A stretch of 62,401 nt of DNA from a bacterium (GTDB lineage: Bacteria; Patescibacteriota; Gracilibacteria; JAUYGZ01), in assembly GCA_030690415.1 (NCBI GenBank), contig JAUYGZ010000026.1, positions 1 through 62,401 of the forward strand. Reading direction: 5' to 3'. Below the pieces are notes generated by a model that worked only from the letters and a program-made list of their open reading frames with translations, had not been told where the DNA came from and did no database searches. The position numbers were made by a program, and so were the translations under genes. Positions within the stretch are counted from its first letter, which is position 1. Each line of letters begins with the position of its first letter. Shown piece by piece: positions 1 through 7,673 of this stretch.

Positions 1-154
1 GGGTATCCTCGAATTTATATTTGTTGGAATCTAAATATTTCAGAAAATGCCTGATCCCCACACTATCATTATTGAATTTTTGTATGCCGCTCTCTTCACT
101 GAAACACACATGAAAATCACGTTTTGAGATATCTATCCCTACATAATGTTTCAT
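1..154 (-). CDS. IS110-family transposase, N-terminal part (runs off window)
   Basis: Reading leftward from an ATG at 154 gives 51 codons that continue past the window edge. The product begins MKHYVGIDISKRDFHVCFSE, the N-terminal RuvC-like (DEDD) start of IS110-family transposases: the D of 'GIDIS' is the first expected catalytic acid, and the later 'FNND...GIRHFLKYL' also fits the family. IS110 enzymes move the element by RNA-guided recombination. Only the first ~50 of about 300-400 residues are visible, so intactness cannot be judged. The stretch upstream (155-398) is long and non-coding, as expected for IS110 elements that carry their guide RNA in front of the gene. Confidence 0.8.
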   Translation of the reverse strand, partial: MKHYVGIDISKRDFHVCFSEESGIQKFNNDSVGIRHFLKYLDSNKYKFEDT

Positions 155-231
155 GATGTTGAATTATTAGCTTGAGTCAGCCATAATCTCAAAAGAGAAA
201 AAGAAGAAAGAAAAGAAAGAAGAAAAAGAGA

Positions 232-398
232 AAGGTGAGTGGCTGCAGGTCGTCTCCATGGGAAGCTACAAGCAGGTTCGTGCATGATTCGGAGCTTGCC
301 TCCAACTACCTTATTCGCTTCCAGAAGCTATTCCAGGGAGACTACATGTTATGCGACGGAGCTATAACTCCAACAGCGGCTTCGTAGCTGCTCACCTT
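232..398 (-). ncRNA. Candidate IS110 bridge RNA
   Basis: On the strand of the transposase, a 167-nt stretch is closed by a perfect 8-bp stem (AAGGTGAG at 398-391 with CTCACCTT at 239-232). Inside are hairpins GGAG/CTCC at 371-358, GCTT/AAGC at 328-317 and GGAG/CTCC at 303-291. It lies 78 nt upstream of the transposase start, with a C/T-rich tract between. Known IS110-group elements encode a bridge RNA of about this size in this place. The structure is seen; the bridge-RNA function is inference. No donor or target guide can be assigned without the element's ends. Confidence 0.45.
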
Positions 399-850
399 GA
401 AAATCGTACTCCATGAGTACAGATCTAATATACGATCAGCGGTATGTGGCGGTTCCGCCCACCTCCAAGAACCCCCTCGGCTCCACCCATATGCTCCGTC
501 ATTCCGGCGGTTGCTTCGCAAATATTATACCGCCTTCATTTCCCTCCGCACATCGGATATACCGCGAACGTTGGCCTGAATCGCTCGCACTCTGCTACGC
601 AGAGGCTCGCTCTCCAGGCCAATGGCACGGCGGGTGCGGCCGCCTTCGGCAGGCCTTCCCTCCAGTTCTCCTCCGCCGCTCGCCTCACTTCGTTCGTGCT
701 CTCGGCTCCGTCCAACTGTCGGCTATACGAAATGCCTTGGCTGATAGGTACGCTCCCTCCTTCGTCCACTTCGTGGACTTCGGTTAGGCAGGTCGCGTAC
801 CATTCTATCAGCCGGCACTTACGTATAGCCGCCGGGACAATGTGATGACA
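397..850. repeat. GC-rich cluster of nested inverted repeats, no convincing gene
   Basis: About 450 bp with many self-complementary segments: GGCGGTTCCGCC near 447, CTCTGC/GCAGAG near 591-605, GGCCTG/CAGGCC flanking it at about 574-621, GTCCAC-TTC-GTGGAC at 764-778, and a large imperfect stem at 720-831. Short open frames exist in several phases on both strands, but none resembles a protein family or has a start signal, so I treat them as by-products of high GC content. It could be a REP cluster, a MITE-like element or a structured RNA. IS110 relatives are known to insert in REP-like sequences, which would fit its position beside the transposase. Confidence 0.55.
720..831. repeat. Large imperfect inverted repeat (~35-bp arms)
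   Basis: The arm at 720-753 starts CGGCTATACG and ends GGCTGATAGGTACGC. The arm at 795-831 is its imperfect reverse complement (CGGCTATACG...GGCTGATAG..GTACGC). The 41-nt loop contains the perfect small hairpin at 764-778. Confidence 0.7.
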
Positions 851-995
851 TCTCTCTTCTTCTTTCTTTAGGGGAAGGGGTCAAATTAAGGTACCCAAAG
901 AGGGGTTTTCTCTTATTTACAAGAGAGACTCAAATCATATACATTCTTAATGAGTATAAAATAGGTACACTTTAAATATATGTATACTCTTTTAG

Positions 996-1046
996 TTGGC
1001 ATAATAGGTATAAAAAAGGTATAATTTGAGTACATCTATACCTATT
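996..1046 (+). promoter_or_regulatory. Fic gene promoter with overlapping operator-like inverted repeat
   Basis: TTGGCA at 996-1001 and TATAAT at 1020-1025 are separated by 18 bp, a good sigma-70-type promoter. AATAGGTATA (1003-1012), between the -35 and -10, is the exact reverse complement of TATACCTATT (1037-1046), just after the expected transcription start. A further AGGTATA lies at 1018-1024 and TAGGTAC at 962-968. The arrangement suggests a repressor site, perhaps autoregulatory. Confidence 0.6.
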
Positions 1047-1055
1047 AGAAATATT

Positions 1056-2396
1056 ATGCGCTTTAAGTTAGAAAAACCGAAAATATCAGGAATAAAACCA
1101 GACAAAATTTCTAAAATATTTGGTACCAAAAACCGGGTAGAAATTTTGACGTTTGTAAAAAAATTCTTAGGAACAGATTACGTATATTGGGATAAATTTC
1201 GCCACAAAGAACCAACCCCTAAAGGAGCGACAAAAGAAGAACTCTGGGCAATTACAAAAATCTTCCGAGAATCACAAAGCGCAAAATCTATCGTAATAGA
1301 TAAAGATGGGAAAACCTTTACCTGGGCAAAACTCGATTATTTCGAAGAATTTTTTCATAAAATCGACATGAGCACCGGAGGTGAGCTCTTCGTAGAAAAA
1401 GGTGGGATAAAAAATGCCGACAAACAAAAACTGATATCACGAGGAATAATGGAAGAAGCAATTGCCTCATCTCAACTGGAAGGTGCTGCAACAAGCAGAA
1501 AAGCTGCAAAAATAATGTTGAGAGAAGGTCGGAAACCAAAAAATGAATCAGAGAAAATGATCGTGAATAATTATATCTCAATGAAAGCGGTAGAAGAGGA
1601 TTATAAAAACAGGGAAATGAGCATAGAACTTATTCAAGAACTTCATAGTCTGATTACTAAGGACACAGTGGATTCAGAAGGGAAAGAGCCAAGAATCAGA
1701 AAAAAAAGAGACCCCGTTTATGTAACAGATAAACTAACCGGTGATATCTATCACGAAGGGCCGGATATTGGATTTGTAAAAGCAGAATTAGAAAAGCTAA
1801 TAAAGTTTTCTAACCATGAACTAGGAAACGAAACCTTTATTCATCCGATTATCAAAGCAATAATCATCCATTTTTGGATCGGATACCTACATCCCTTTAC
1901 AGATGGAAACGGACGGTTAGCCAGATTACTTTTTTACTGGTATTTAATGAGACAAGGATATTGGGCTTTTGTATATCTCCCCATATCTAAAGCAATTAAG
2001 CTCTCAGCAAAGCAATACACGATGGCATATGTATATAGTGAGCAGGACGATAACGATATGACATATTTTATAGATTATAACATCAAAAAAATAAAATTGG
2101 CCGTTGAGGAGTTTAAGAAATATCTAGAAAAAAAATCCAAAGAAAACATTCTGATGAAGAAAAAAAGTGAAATAACCCATGGATTAAATGATAGACAAGT
2201 TCAACTACTACAATTCCTACATGGTGATCCAGACGGAAGAACGACACTTAATGTTCACATGAATATAAACCAGGTTACAAAAATGACAGCCAATAAGGAT
2301 CTCAAAGACTTAGTAAGCAAGGATTTCTTAACAAGAGATAAACAAGGAAGAAATGTATATTATTACGGCACGGAAAATATAAAGCAGCTGTTTTAA
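1056..2396 (+). CDS. Fic-domain protein (probable AMP/NMP transferase)
   Basis: 446 residues from ATG 1056. The frame is open from a TTG at 1026, but that lies next to the -10 box and upstream of the predicted transcript start, so I chose the ATG. The Fic active-site motif HPFTDGNGRLAR is at about residues 279-290, with the catalytic His and phosphate-binding GNGR. An inhibitory-helix motif, SSQLEG, at about 138-143 fits class II Fic proteins, in which the N-terminal helix blocks ATP binding. The C-terminal ~80 residues look like a winged helix. Fic proteins usually transfer AMP to a hydroxyl side chain of a target protein; the target is unknown. Lower GC than its neighbours and proximity to an IS suggest horizontal origin. 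Confidence 0.88.
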   Translation: MRFKLEKPKISGIKPDKISKIFGTKNRVEILTFVKKFLGTDYVYWDKFRHKEPTPKGATKEELWAITKIFRESQSAKSIVIDKDGKTFTWAKLDYFEEFFHKIDMSTGGELFVEKGGIKNADKQKLISRGIMEEAIASSQLEGAATSRKAAKIMLREGRKPKNESEKMIVNNYISMKAVEEDYKNREMSIELIQELHSLITKDTVDSEGKEPRIRKKRDPVYVTDKLTGDIYHEGPDIGFVKAELEKLIKFSNHELGNETFIHPIIKAIIIHFWIGYLHPFTDGNGRLARLLFYWYLMRQGYWAFVYLPISKAIKLSAKQYTMAYVYSEQDDNDMTYFIDYNIKKIKLAVEEFKKYLEKKSKENILMKKKSEITHGLNDRQVQLLQFLHGDPDGRTTLNVHMNINQVTKMTANKDLKDLVSKDFLTRDKQGRNVYYYGTENIKQLF

Positions 2397-2415
2397 ATAG
2401 ATTTTTGGATTCACG

Positions 2416-3522
2416 TCATTCACCCCCCCCCTGCCTCAAGCAATGATCCGCCAAAACAATCGCCGCCATCGCCTCCACGATCACCACCGCCCGAGGCACC
2501 ACGCAGGGATCATGGCGACCATACATTTCTAAAGTGTGCTTTTTCAAATCCTTCGTCACTGTTTGCTGCTTCTGAAAAATCGTCGATACCGGCTTAAAAA
2601 CCGTCCGAAACACAATCGGCATCCCATTGCTAATACCCCCCTGAACCCCCCCAGAATGATTCGTCTTCGTTCGAACAACTTTTTCCCCCTTCATCTGTTG
2701 TACAAAAAAAGCATCATTATGCTCTGAACCCAACATCGACAAACACCCAAACCCCGACCCGAATTCCACCCCCATCGTCGCCGGCAAACTCATCATTGCG
2801 TGAGCGAGGGTCGCCTTCAGCTTGTCAAAAATAGGATCCCCCAAACCAACCGGGACATTTTTTACCACACACTCCACCACACCTCCAATCGTGTCACCTT
2901 TTTTCTGAACAGACCGAATGCGATCAATCATCTTCTTCGCCGCCTTCGAATCCGGACAACGAACCATATTGGACTCCACTTTTTTGAGCGTAACCGTCTC
3001 CGGATCAATATCCGCCACAATATCCCCAACCTGCTTCACATAGGCAACCGGACAAATTCCCTTTTCCGAACTCCCAACTCCGAACTCCGAACTTAGCACT
3101 TTCTTCGCCACCACCCCAGCCATCACCCTTGCTACCGTCTCCCGAGCACTTGCTCTACCCCCCCCCTGCCAATTTCGAATCCCGTATTTTTGCTCATAAG
3201 TAAAATCCGCGTGACTGGGACGATAGGTATTTTTCAAACGCTCATAATCCTCCGGCCTGGCATTCTGATTCCGAACCATCAGACAAATGGGCGTCCCCAG
3301 AGTCTTCCCATTGAAAACTCCTGACAAAATCTCGACTTCATCATCCTCCTTCCTCGGTGAGACAATCGGGCTCTGTGCCGTCCTCCGACGATCTAAATCG
3401 TGCTTAAAATCCTTCACACTCAAAGACAATCCCGCGGGACACCCGTCCACCACCACCCCCACCGCTTCCCCATGGGACTCCCCGAAGGTCGTCACCCGAA
3501 ACAATTGTCCAAAAGTATTCAT
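2416..3522 (-). CDS. aroC: Chorismate synthase
   Basis: 368 residues, close to the usual family length. It converts 5-enolpyruvylshikimate-3-phosphate to chorismate, the last shared step of aromatic biosynthesis, using reduced FMN. Family motifs visible are TTFGESHG near the N-terminus, RRTAQSPIVSPRKE, TYRPSHADFTYEQKYG and the Gly/Arg-rich GGGRASARETVARV. An in-frame tract encoding SSEFGVGSSEKG (DNA 3066-3093) comes from the CCGAACT repeat family and sits between conserved blocks, so it is probably a surface-loop insertion. No other shikimate gene is in the window. The gene converges with Fic. Confidence 0.97.
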   Translation of the reverse strand: MNTFGQLFRVTTFGESHGEAVGVVVDGCPAGLSLSVKDFKHDLDRRRTAQSPIVSPRKEDDEVEILSGVFNGKTLGTPICLMVRNQNARPEDYERLKNTYRPSHADFTYEQKYGIRNWQGGGRASARETVARVMAGVVAKKVLSSEFGVGSSEKGICPVAYVKQVGDIVADIDPETVTLKKVESNMVRCPDSKAAKKMIDRIRSVQKKGDTIGGVVECVVKNVPVGLGDPIFDKLKATLAHAMMSLPATMGVEFGSGFGCLSMLGSEHNDAFFVQQMKGEKVVRTKTNHSGGVQGGISNGMPIVFRTVFKPVSTIFQKQQTVTKDLKKHTLEMYGRHDPCVVPRAVVIVEAMAAIVLADHCLRQGGGE

Positions 3523-3641
3523 GTTCAGCTTAATGTGTCTGTACTATACGGATTTCTCACCCCCTCCACAATGGTCAGGAGACAATATTAATTCTCTCCT
3601 CATGCCAACCTTTATCGTACAAATAATAAGCACACGACTAT

Positions 3642-3670
3642 TTGACACACCTGGCGACCTTTGCTAGCAT
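3642..3670 (+). promoter_or_regulatory. tuf promoter
   Basis: TTGACA at 3642-3647, a 17-bp spacer, then TAGCAT at 3665-3670 preceded by TTGC. The expected transcription start is near 3677, leaving a leader of about 26 nt before ATG 3703. The same TTGAC-N17-gcTAG pattern recurs at rplC. Confidence 0.75.
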
Positions 3671-3702
3671 TCCTCTCGCTCATATCTCTTAAACTATCGA
3701 AT

Positions 3703-4890
3703 ATGGCTCAAGATGTTTTTGTCCGAGATAAGGTCCACGTGAACGTCGGTACCATTGGACACGTTGATCACGGAAAGACGACCTTAACCGCTGCTATTAC
3801 ATCAGTTGCTGCTGCAATGGGAGGAGGTGTCGCAAAATCGTTCGCTCAAATCGACAATGCTCCTGAAGAACGGGAGCGGGGTATTACCATCTCAACTTCA
3901 CACGTTGAGTACAGCACGGACAAAAGACACTATGCTCACGTAGACTGTCCTGGTCATGCTGACTACGTCAAAAATATGATTACGGGTGCCGCTCAAATGG
4001 ACGCTGCCATCCTGGTGGTTTCCGCAGCAGACGGACCCATGCCGCAGACGCGAGAGCACATCCTGTTGGCTCGACAAGTAAACGTTCCTTTCATCGTGGT
4101 CTTCATGAACAAAGTGGACATGGTAGACGACCCCGAGCTCATTGACCTGGTGGAAATGGAAGTCCGGGAATTGCTCAATAAGTATGAATTCCCTGGAGAT
4201 GACACCCCGATCATCAAAGGATCTGCTCTCAAGGCTCTCGAAAACCCAACAGGTCCAGACGCTGAGCCCATCAAAGAACTCCTCAACGCTCTCGATACCT
4301 ACGTACCGGATCCTGTTCGGGACCTGGACAAACCTTTCCTGATGCCAGTGGAAGATGTCTTCTCCATCAAGGGTCGGGGAACGGTTGCCACCGGTCGTAT
4401 CGAGCAGGGAATCGTCAAGGTCAACGAAGAAATTGAAATGGTAGGAATCCGCGACACTCGAAAACTCATCGTCACGGGAGTAGAAATGTTTAAGAAACTC
4501 CTCGATCAGGGGCAGGCTGGAGACAACGTAGGGCTCCTTCTCCGTGGTATTGAACGGGAAGAAGTTGAACGAGGTATGGTCCTTGCCAAAGCAGGAACCA
4601 TCACGCCTCACACCGAATTTGAAGGAGAAATCTACGTCTTAAATAAAGAAGAAGGCGGACGACACACCCCATTCTTCAAGGGATACAAACCTCAGTTTTA
4701 CATCCGAACCACAGACGTAACCGGTGAAATTCACCTCCTGGAAGGCACCGAGATGGTGATGCCTGGAGACAACCTCAAGGTAAACGTTTCTCTCGGAGTC
4801 CCTGTCGCCGTCAACGACGGAACACGTTTCGCTATCCGTGAAGGAGGCCGAACAGTAGGTGCCGGTGTCGTGACCAAAATAATCAAATAA
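3703..4890 (+). CDS. tuf: Elongation factor Tu
   Basis: 395 residues from ATG 3703, starting [16 protein letters not shown]. It is the GTPase that delivers aminoacyl-tRNA to the ribosome. Motifs are G1 GHVDHGKTT, the switch region with RGITIS, G3 DCPGHADYV and G4 NKVD, followed by two beta-barrel domains and the normal end [11 protein letters not shown]. The open frame extends 14 codons upstream, but those lie over the promoter and are not conserved. rpsJ follows, as in classical str-S10 arrangements. The 3' flank carries a second copy of the terminal seven codons in different synonymous codons (4917-4940) and a terminator containing a palindromic repeat. Confidence 0.99.
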   Translation: MAQDVFVRDKVHVNVGTIGHVDHGKTTLTAAITSVAAAMGGGVAKSFAQIDNAPEERERGITISTSHVEYSTDKRHYAHVDCPGHADYVKNMITGAAQMDAAILVVSAADGPMPQTREHILLARQVNVPFIVVFMNKVDMVDDPELIDLVEMEVRELLNKYEFPGDDTPIIKGSALKALENPTGPDAEPIKELLNALDTYVPDPVRDLDKPFLMPVEDVFSIKGRGTVATGRIEQGIVKVNEEIEMVGIRDTRKLIVTGVEMFKKLLDQGQAGDNVGLLLRGIEREEVERGMVLAKAGTITPHTEFEGEIYVLNKEEGGRHTPFFKGYKPQFYIRTTDVTGEIHLLEGTEMVMPGDNLKVNVSLGVPVAVNDGTRFAIREGGRTVGAGVVTKIIK

Positions 4891-4916
4891 ACGACACTCT
4901 GAGCTCGTCGAAGAGA

Positions 4917-4940
4917 GTGGTCACAAAGATCATCAAGTAG
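4917..4940 (+). pseudogene. Remnant of a second tuf 3' end
   Basis: Eight codons read VVTKIIK-stop, identical in protein to the last eight codons of tuf (4867-4890) but using different synonymous codons at nearly every position. Between the two copies lies CTGAGCTCGTCGAAG, a piece of a dispersed repeat. This suggests the tail of a former second tuf copy, or a tail displaced by recombination or repeat insertion. Confidence 0.5.
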
Positions 4941-4963
4941 ATGACTGTGAAAGAGAATCTTTA

Positions 4964-5012
4964 ACTGCCTTCGTAGAGACAATTCATGAATTGTCTCTAC
5001 AGGCGGTTTTTT
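4964..5012 (+). terminator. tuf terminator with a palindromic repeat in its loop
   Basis: ACTGCCT (4964-4970) pairs with AGGCGGT (5001-5007, one G-U pair) and is followed by TTTTTT. The loop holds a perfect 28-bp palindrome (4973-5000) with arms GTAGAGAC and GTCTCTAC, a member of the repeat family described below. The combined hairpin is long and strong. Confidence 0.75.
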
Positions 5013-5013
5013 C

Positions 5014-5041
5014 TTGCCAAAACGAATCAACCCGCTATCAT
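5014..5041 (+). promoter_or_regulatory. Possible rpsJ promoter
   Basis: TTGCCA (5014-5019) and TATCAT (5036-5041) with a 16-bp spacer begin immediately after the tuf terminator's T-run. The match is moderate. The resulting leader would be about 130 nt. Confidence 0.4.
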
Positions 5042-5075
5042 TCAATCAATCTAGAGTTGCTTTTAGCTCTTGAGG

Positions 5076-5155
5076 CCTCCCATTAAACGGGAGGAAAATT
5101 CGCCCCAAGCTCTGAAGCAGAACCTTCAGACATCAACGGCGAATACAACGCCGTT
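5076..5155 (+). promoter_or_regulatory. Structured rpsJ leader with terminator-like hairpin
   Basis: There are three hairpins in a row: CCTCCC-N7-GGGAGG (5076-5094), CTGAAG-N6-CTTCAG (5112-5129) and AACGGCG-N7-CGCCGTT (5135-5155). The last is followed by ATTTTTATTTT and lies 25 nt before the rpsJ ATG, which looks like an attenuator. The structure is seen; regulation by a ribosomal protein (as L4 does in the E. coli S10 leader) is only an analogy. Confidence 0.5.
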
Positions 5156-5180
5156 ATTTTTATTTTCTCACTCCCAAATC

Positions 5181-5600
5181 ATGGCAGCAAAAAAAGACGA
5201 AAAAGCAGAGAAAGCTCCCAAAAAAACAACAAAAAAAACTGAAAGCAGTGCTGAAAAAGGCGCGAAAGAAACAAAAAAGGCAACATCATCCGCCAGTCAG
5301 AAGATCCGGGTCATCATCCGAGCCTTCGATCACAAGATTGCTGACGAAAGCGCCAAGACGATCATCGAAACAGCCGAACGAAGTGGATCCCTGGTAACAG
5401 GTGCTATCCCCATGCCAACCCGGATCGAAAAAATCACTGTCAACCGATCAACCTTCGTCAACAAAGACGCACGGGAACAATTTGAAATCAGAACCCACAA
5501 ACGACTCATCGACATCAGTGAACACACCCCTTCCACCATCGAAGCCCTGTCGAATCTGAATCTCCCTGCCGGGGTGGATATCGAGATCAAGATGATCTAG
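5181..5600 (+). CDS. rpsJ: Small subunit ribosomal protein S10
   Basis: 139 residues from ATG 5181, starting [15 protein letters not shown]. The first ~40 residues are a Lys/Ala/Glu-rich tail absent from typical ~102-residue S10. The core begins at [13 protein letters not shown] and includes the conserved GPIPMPT-like [17 protein letters not shown] and [16 protein letters not shown]10 belongs to the 30S head and also serves as NusE in antitermination. Here it follows tuf but is separated by 12 kb from rplC, so the classical S10 operon is split. Its stop (5598-5600) overlaps the stop of the converging SOD gene in a shared CTAG. Confidence 0.97.
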   Translation: MAAKKDEKAEKAPKKTTKKTESSAEKGAKETKKATSSASQKIRVIIRAFDHKIADESAKTIIETAERSGSLVTGAIPMPTRIEKITVNRSTFVNKDAREQFEIRTHKRLIDISEHTPSTIEALSNLNLPAGVDIEIKMI

Positions 5601-6175
5601 GAAAACCTCTCATTCACCTTTCCCCAATCAACATTCTTCACAAAAGCATCCAGGTACTGAGCCTTCTTCGTCCCGTAATCGATCATGAAAGCGTGCTCCC
5701 AACAATCGAGAGCTAAGACAACTTCCTGATCGACCGGAAGACCCACATGATGCTCATACACAATGTGATTCTGAAGTCGTCCATCGCGCTTATTCTTGCA
5801 GGTCAGAACCCAGCCCACCACCGTGGTGCCAGAAGCTTTGAGCTCATCCAGGAAAACGTCGACTGAACCAAAAGAATCAATCACCGCCTTACGCAACTCA
5901 TCGCTCATCTCTCCGCCGTCCTTGGCAAGGTTTTCGAAATACATCTGATGAAGATAAGTCCCATTATAAGGCACGACATACCGTCTCTTCAGTTCGCTGT
6001 ACTCGCCAAAGGAGTAATTCACGAGGCTCTTGTCGACCGTCCCCAGCTTTTCTTCAATCTCATTAAGCTTTTTCACATACCCCTGGTAAAGACCAAAATG
6101 AGCCTCGAGCTGCGCATCGCTAATACCATCTAAATTTCCCAGAAGATGAGAAAAATCTTGAGCCTGGTGAGTCAT
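5597..6175 (-). CDS. Fe/Mn-type superoxide dismutase
   Basis: 192 residues from ATG 6175, chosen because upstream codons run into the divergent msrA promoter region and are not SOD-like. Metal ligands can be assigned by family pattern: His in [14 protein letters not shown], His in [12 protein letters not shown], and Asp/His in LDCWEHAF. It would dismutate superoxide in the cytoplasm; no signal peptide is seen. Iron versus manganese cannot be decided by eye. It is divergent from msrA with only 79 bp between the two starts, which suggests a shared oxidative-stress control region. Confidence 0.93.
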   Translation of the reverse strand: MTHQAQDFSHLLGNLDGISDAQLEAHFGLYQGYVKKLNEIEEKLGTVDKSLVNYSFGEYSELKRRYVVPYNGTYLHQMYFENLAKDGGEMSDELRKAVIDSFGSVDVFLDELKASGTTVVGWVLTCKNKRDGRLQNHIVYEHHVGLPVDQEVVLALDCWEHAFMIDYGTKKAQYLDAFVKNVDWGKVNERFS

Positions 6176-6254
6176 GGTTGAGAAGATTAAGGGTGGAGTT
6201 GATTTCAGTGTAGCAAAAAGACTACACTCTAGACAATTCTTCACCCTGCTCACG

Positions 6255-6734
6255 ATGAATACTCAACTCGCCACCTTCGGAGCCGGATGTTTCTGGGGGG
6301 TAGAAGAAACTTTTCGCAAACTTCCTGGAGTCCTTGAAACCATGGTCGGATACGAAGGCGGTGAAACAAAAAATCCCAGCTACGAGGAGGTCTGCGCCAA
6401 GGGAACTGGACACGCCGAAGTCGTCCAGGTTGAATTCGATCCGGATAAGATCAGCTACGAAAAACTCCTCAACATATTTTGGGAGAACCACAATCCCACA
6501 ACCCCCAACCAACAGGGTCCGGATTTCGGGAGCCAATACCGATCCGTCATTTTTTTTCACAACCCTGAACAGAAAAAAAAGGCTCAAGCATCGAAGGAAA
6601 AACTGGAAGCATCCGGGAAATGGAAAAATCCTATCGTGACAGAAATCGTCACCGCAAAACCCTTTTACAAAGCCGAAGACTACCACCAACAATACCTCAT
6701 GAAGCGAGGGGAAGACTCTTGCCATATCTCATGA
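6255..6734 (+). CDS. msrA: Peptide methionine-(S)-S-oxide reductase
   Basis: 159 residues from ATG 6255. The active-site motif GAGCFWGVE lies near residue 10, followed by YEGG, the [12 protein letters not shown] block and [19 protein letters not shown], all typical of MsrA. The enzyme reduces methionine-S-sulfoxide in proteins, with Cys of GCFWG as nucleophile. No MsrB domain is fused. It ends in TGA, one of several clean UGA stops in the window. Divergent pairing with SOD supports a role in oxidant defence. Confidence 0.95.
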   Translation: MNTQLATFGAGCFWGVEETFRKLPGVLETMVGYEGGETKNPSYEEVCAKGTGHAEVVQVEFDPDKISYEKLLNIFWENHNPTTPNQQGPDFGSQYRSVIFFHNPEQKKKAQASKEKLEASGKWKNPIVTEIVTAKPFYKAEDYHQQYLMKRGEDSCHIS

Positions 6735-6816
6735 TGGACATTCCTTTTCGAGACGCCTTTTAAAAATCTGACTTTTTCAAAAAAACGATCCTCAGAAAAC
6801 ATATCAGTTTCATAGC

Positions 6817-7173
6817 CTAGGGTGCGAGGAGCTGAGCTGACTGGTGATTGAGGAGTAAAAGGACTCTGTACATCTGTTGAACAGGCTTAAATGACTTATC
6901 GAATGTGTCCCTGTCCATCACATACAATTCTGAAAAAAGCTCTCTCCATCGAAGCAGTTCTTTTCGAAGATTCCCACTCTGACTCCAGATCATCATATCG
7001 ATTAACTCGAACGCCCGTTCAAAAATCTCTCGTATACTCTCCGTGGAAAACTGATGCTGGAAAGAATTTTGTAACCGATTCACTTCATTCGCGATCATGA
7101 GAATATGCCGGTCAATACTAAAACGACGCCATTTTTCCAACGTCAGTGTTTTGTGAAGGACAAGCTGGTACAT
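6817..7173 (-). CDS. Hypothetical helical protein
   Basis: 118 residues, predicted almost entirely helical, with a Trp/Arg-rich middle (LLRWRELFSELYV) and an N-terminal LHKTLTLEKW. I do not recognise a named domain. Similar short proteins containing 'ILMIANE.NR' occur in CPR genomes, to my memory. Its start overlaps the stop of the DUF5674 gene in TGATG, so the two are very probably co-transcribed and translationally coupled. Function unknown. Confidence 0.7.
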   Translation of the reverse strand: MYQLVLHKTLTLEKWRRFSIDRHILMIANEVNRLQNSFQHQFSTESIREIFERAFELIDMMIWSQSGNLRKELLRWRELFSELYVMDRDTFDKSFKPVQQMYRVLLLLNHQSAQLLAP

Positions 7174-7511
7174 CAGGACGGCGTAATAAGCTTAAAAATA
7201 ATTTCCTCAATAATCTTTTTTACTTTCGGATCTTGAACCTCCATACCTCTATTATTTTGCGCCGGACGAATATTGATCAATGAGGTAAATTCAATTTTTT
7301 GAGGATTATCAAAAAAAATATTAACTCCCCAAAGATATTCTTGAAGTGATCCGGCCTCCAATAATAAGTCTTCAAGATCAGCATGAAGCTCTGCGTCAAG
7401 AGCCACCATGCCTCTCTCAATATCAACAACGGCCTTCACCATAGTATCAAAAAAATGACTATGGCTCGCTTGAATAACGGTTAACGGTATTGATTGTGTC
7501 ACAATAATCAT
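7173..7511 (-). CDS. DUF5674-family protein
   Basis: 112 residues from ATG 7511. An upstream in-frame ATG at 7628 would add 39 unconserved residues, and I judge it unlikely. The match to DUF5674 rests on FDTMVKAVVDIERGMVALDAE, ELHADLEDLLLEAGS, QEYLWGVNIFF and SLINIRPAQNNRGMEVQDP. The family is common in candidate phyla; its function is not established. It is the first gene of a two-gene unit with the helical protein downstream. Confidence 0.75.
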   Translation of the reverse strand: MIIVTQSIPLTVIQASHSHFFDTMVKAVVDIERGMVALDAELHADLEDLLLEAGSLQEYLWGVNIFFDNPQKIEFTSLINIRPAQNNRGMEVQDPKVKKIIEEIIFKLITPS

Positions 7512-7673
7512 TTCCTTTTTCTTATTGCAAGAGCTAAGAAATGGTAGCGTCCCGAATGATATTTTGCAACCAATGCTAGACTGGAGCTCCTTTCCAATTC
7601 TTTCACCATATACGTCCTCCTCCTTCACCCTTGTCTATTTCCTCCCAGCTTCGAAGGACAGGCCTCCAACAAG

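Noticed and set aside
397-845. Several overlapping open frames of 60-130 codons on both strands
   Set aside because: They coincide in a GC-rich palindromic stretch, overlap each other in different frames and show no recognisable protein features.
1026-1055. Upstream TTG start for the Fic gene
   Set aside because: It lies next to the -10 box, upstream of the predicted transcript start; ATG 1056 is preferred.
3898-4611. 237-codon open frame antisense to tuf
   Set aside because: It is a codon-bias shadow of the highly conserved EF-Tu gene.
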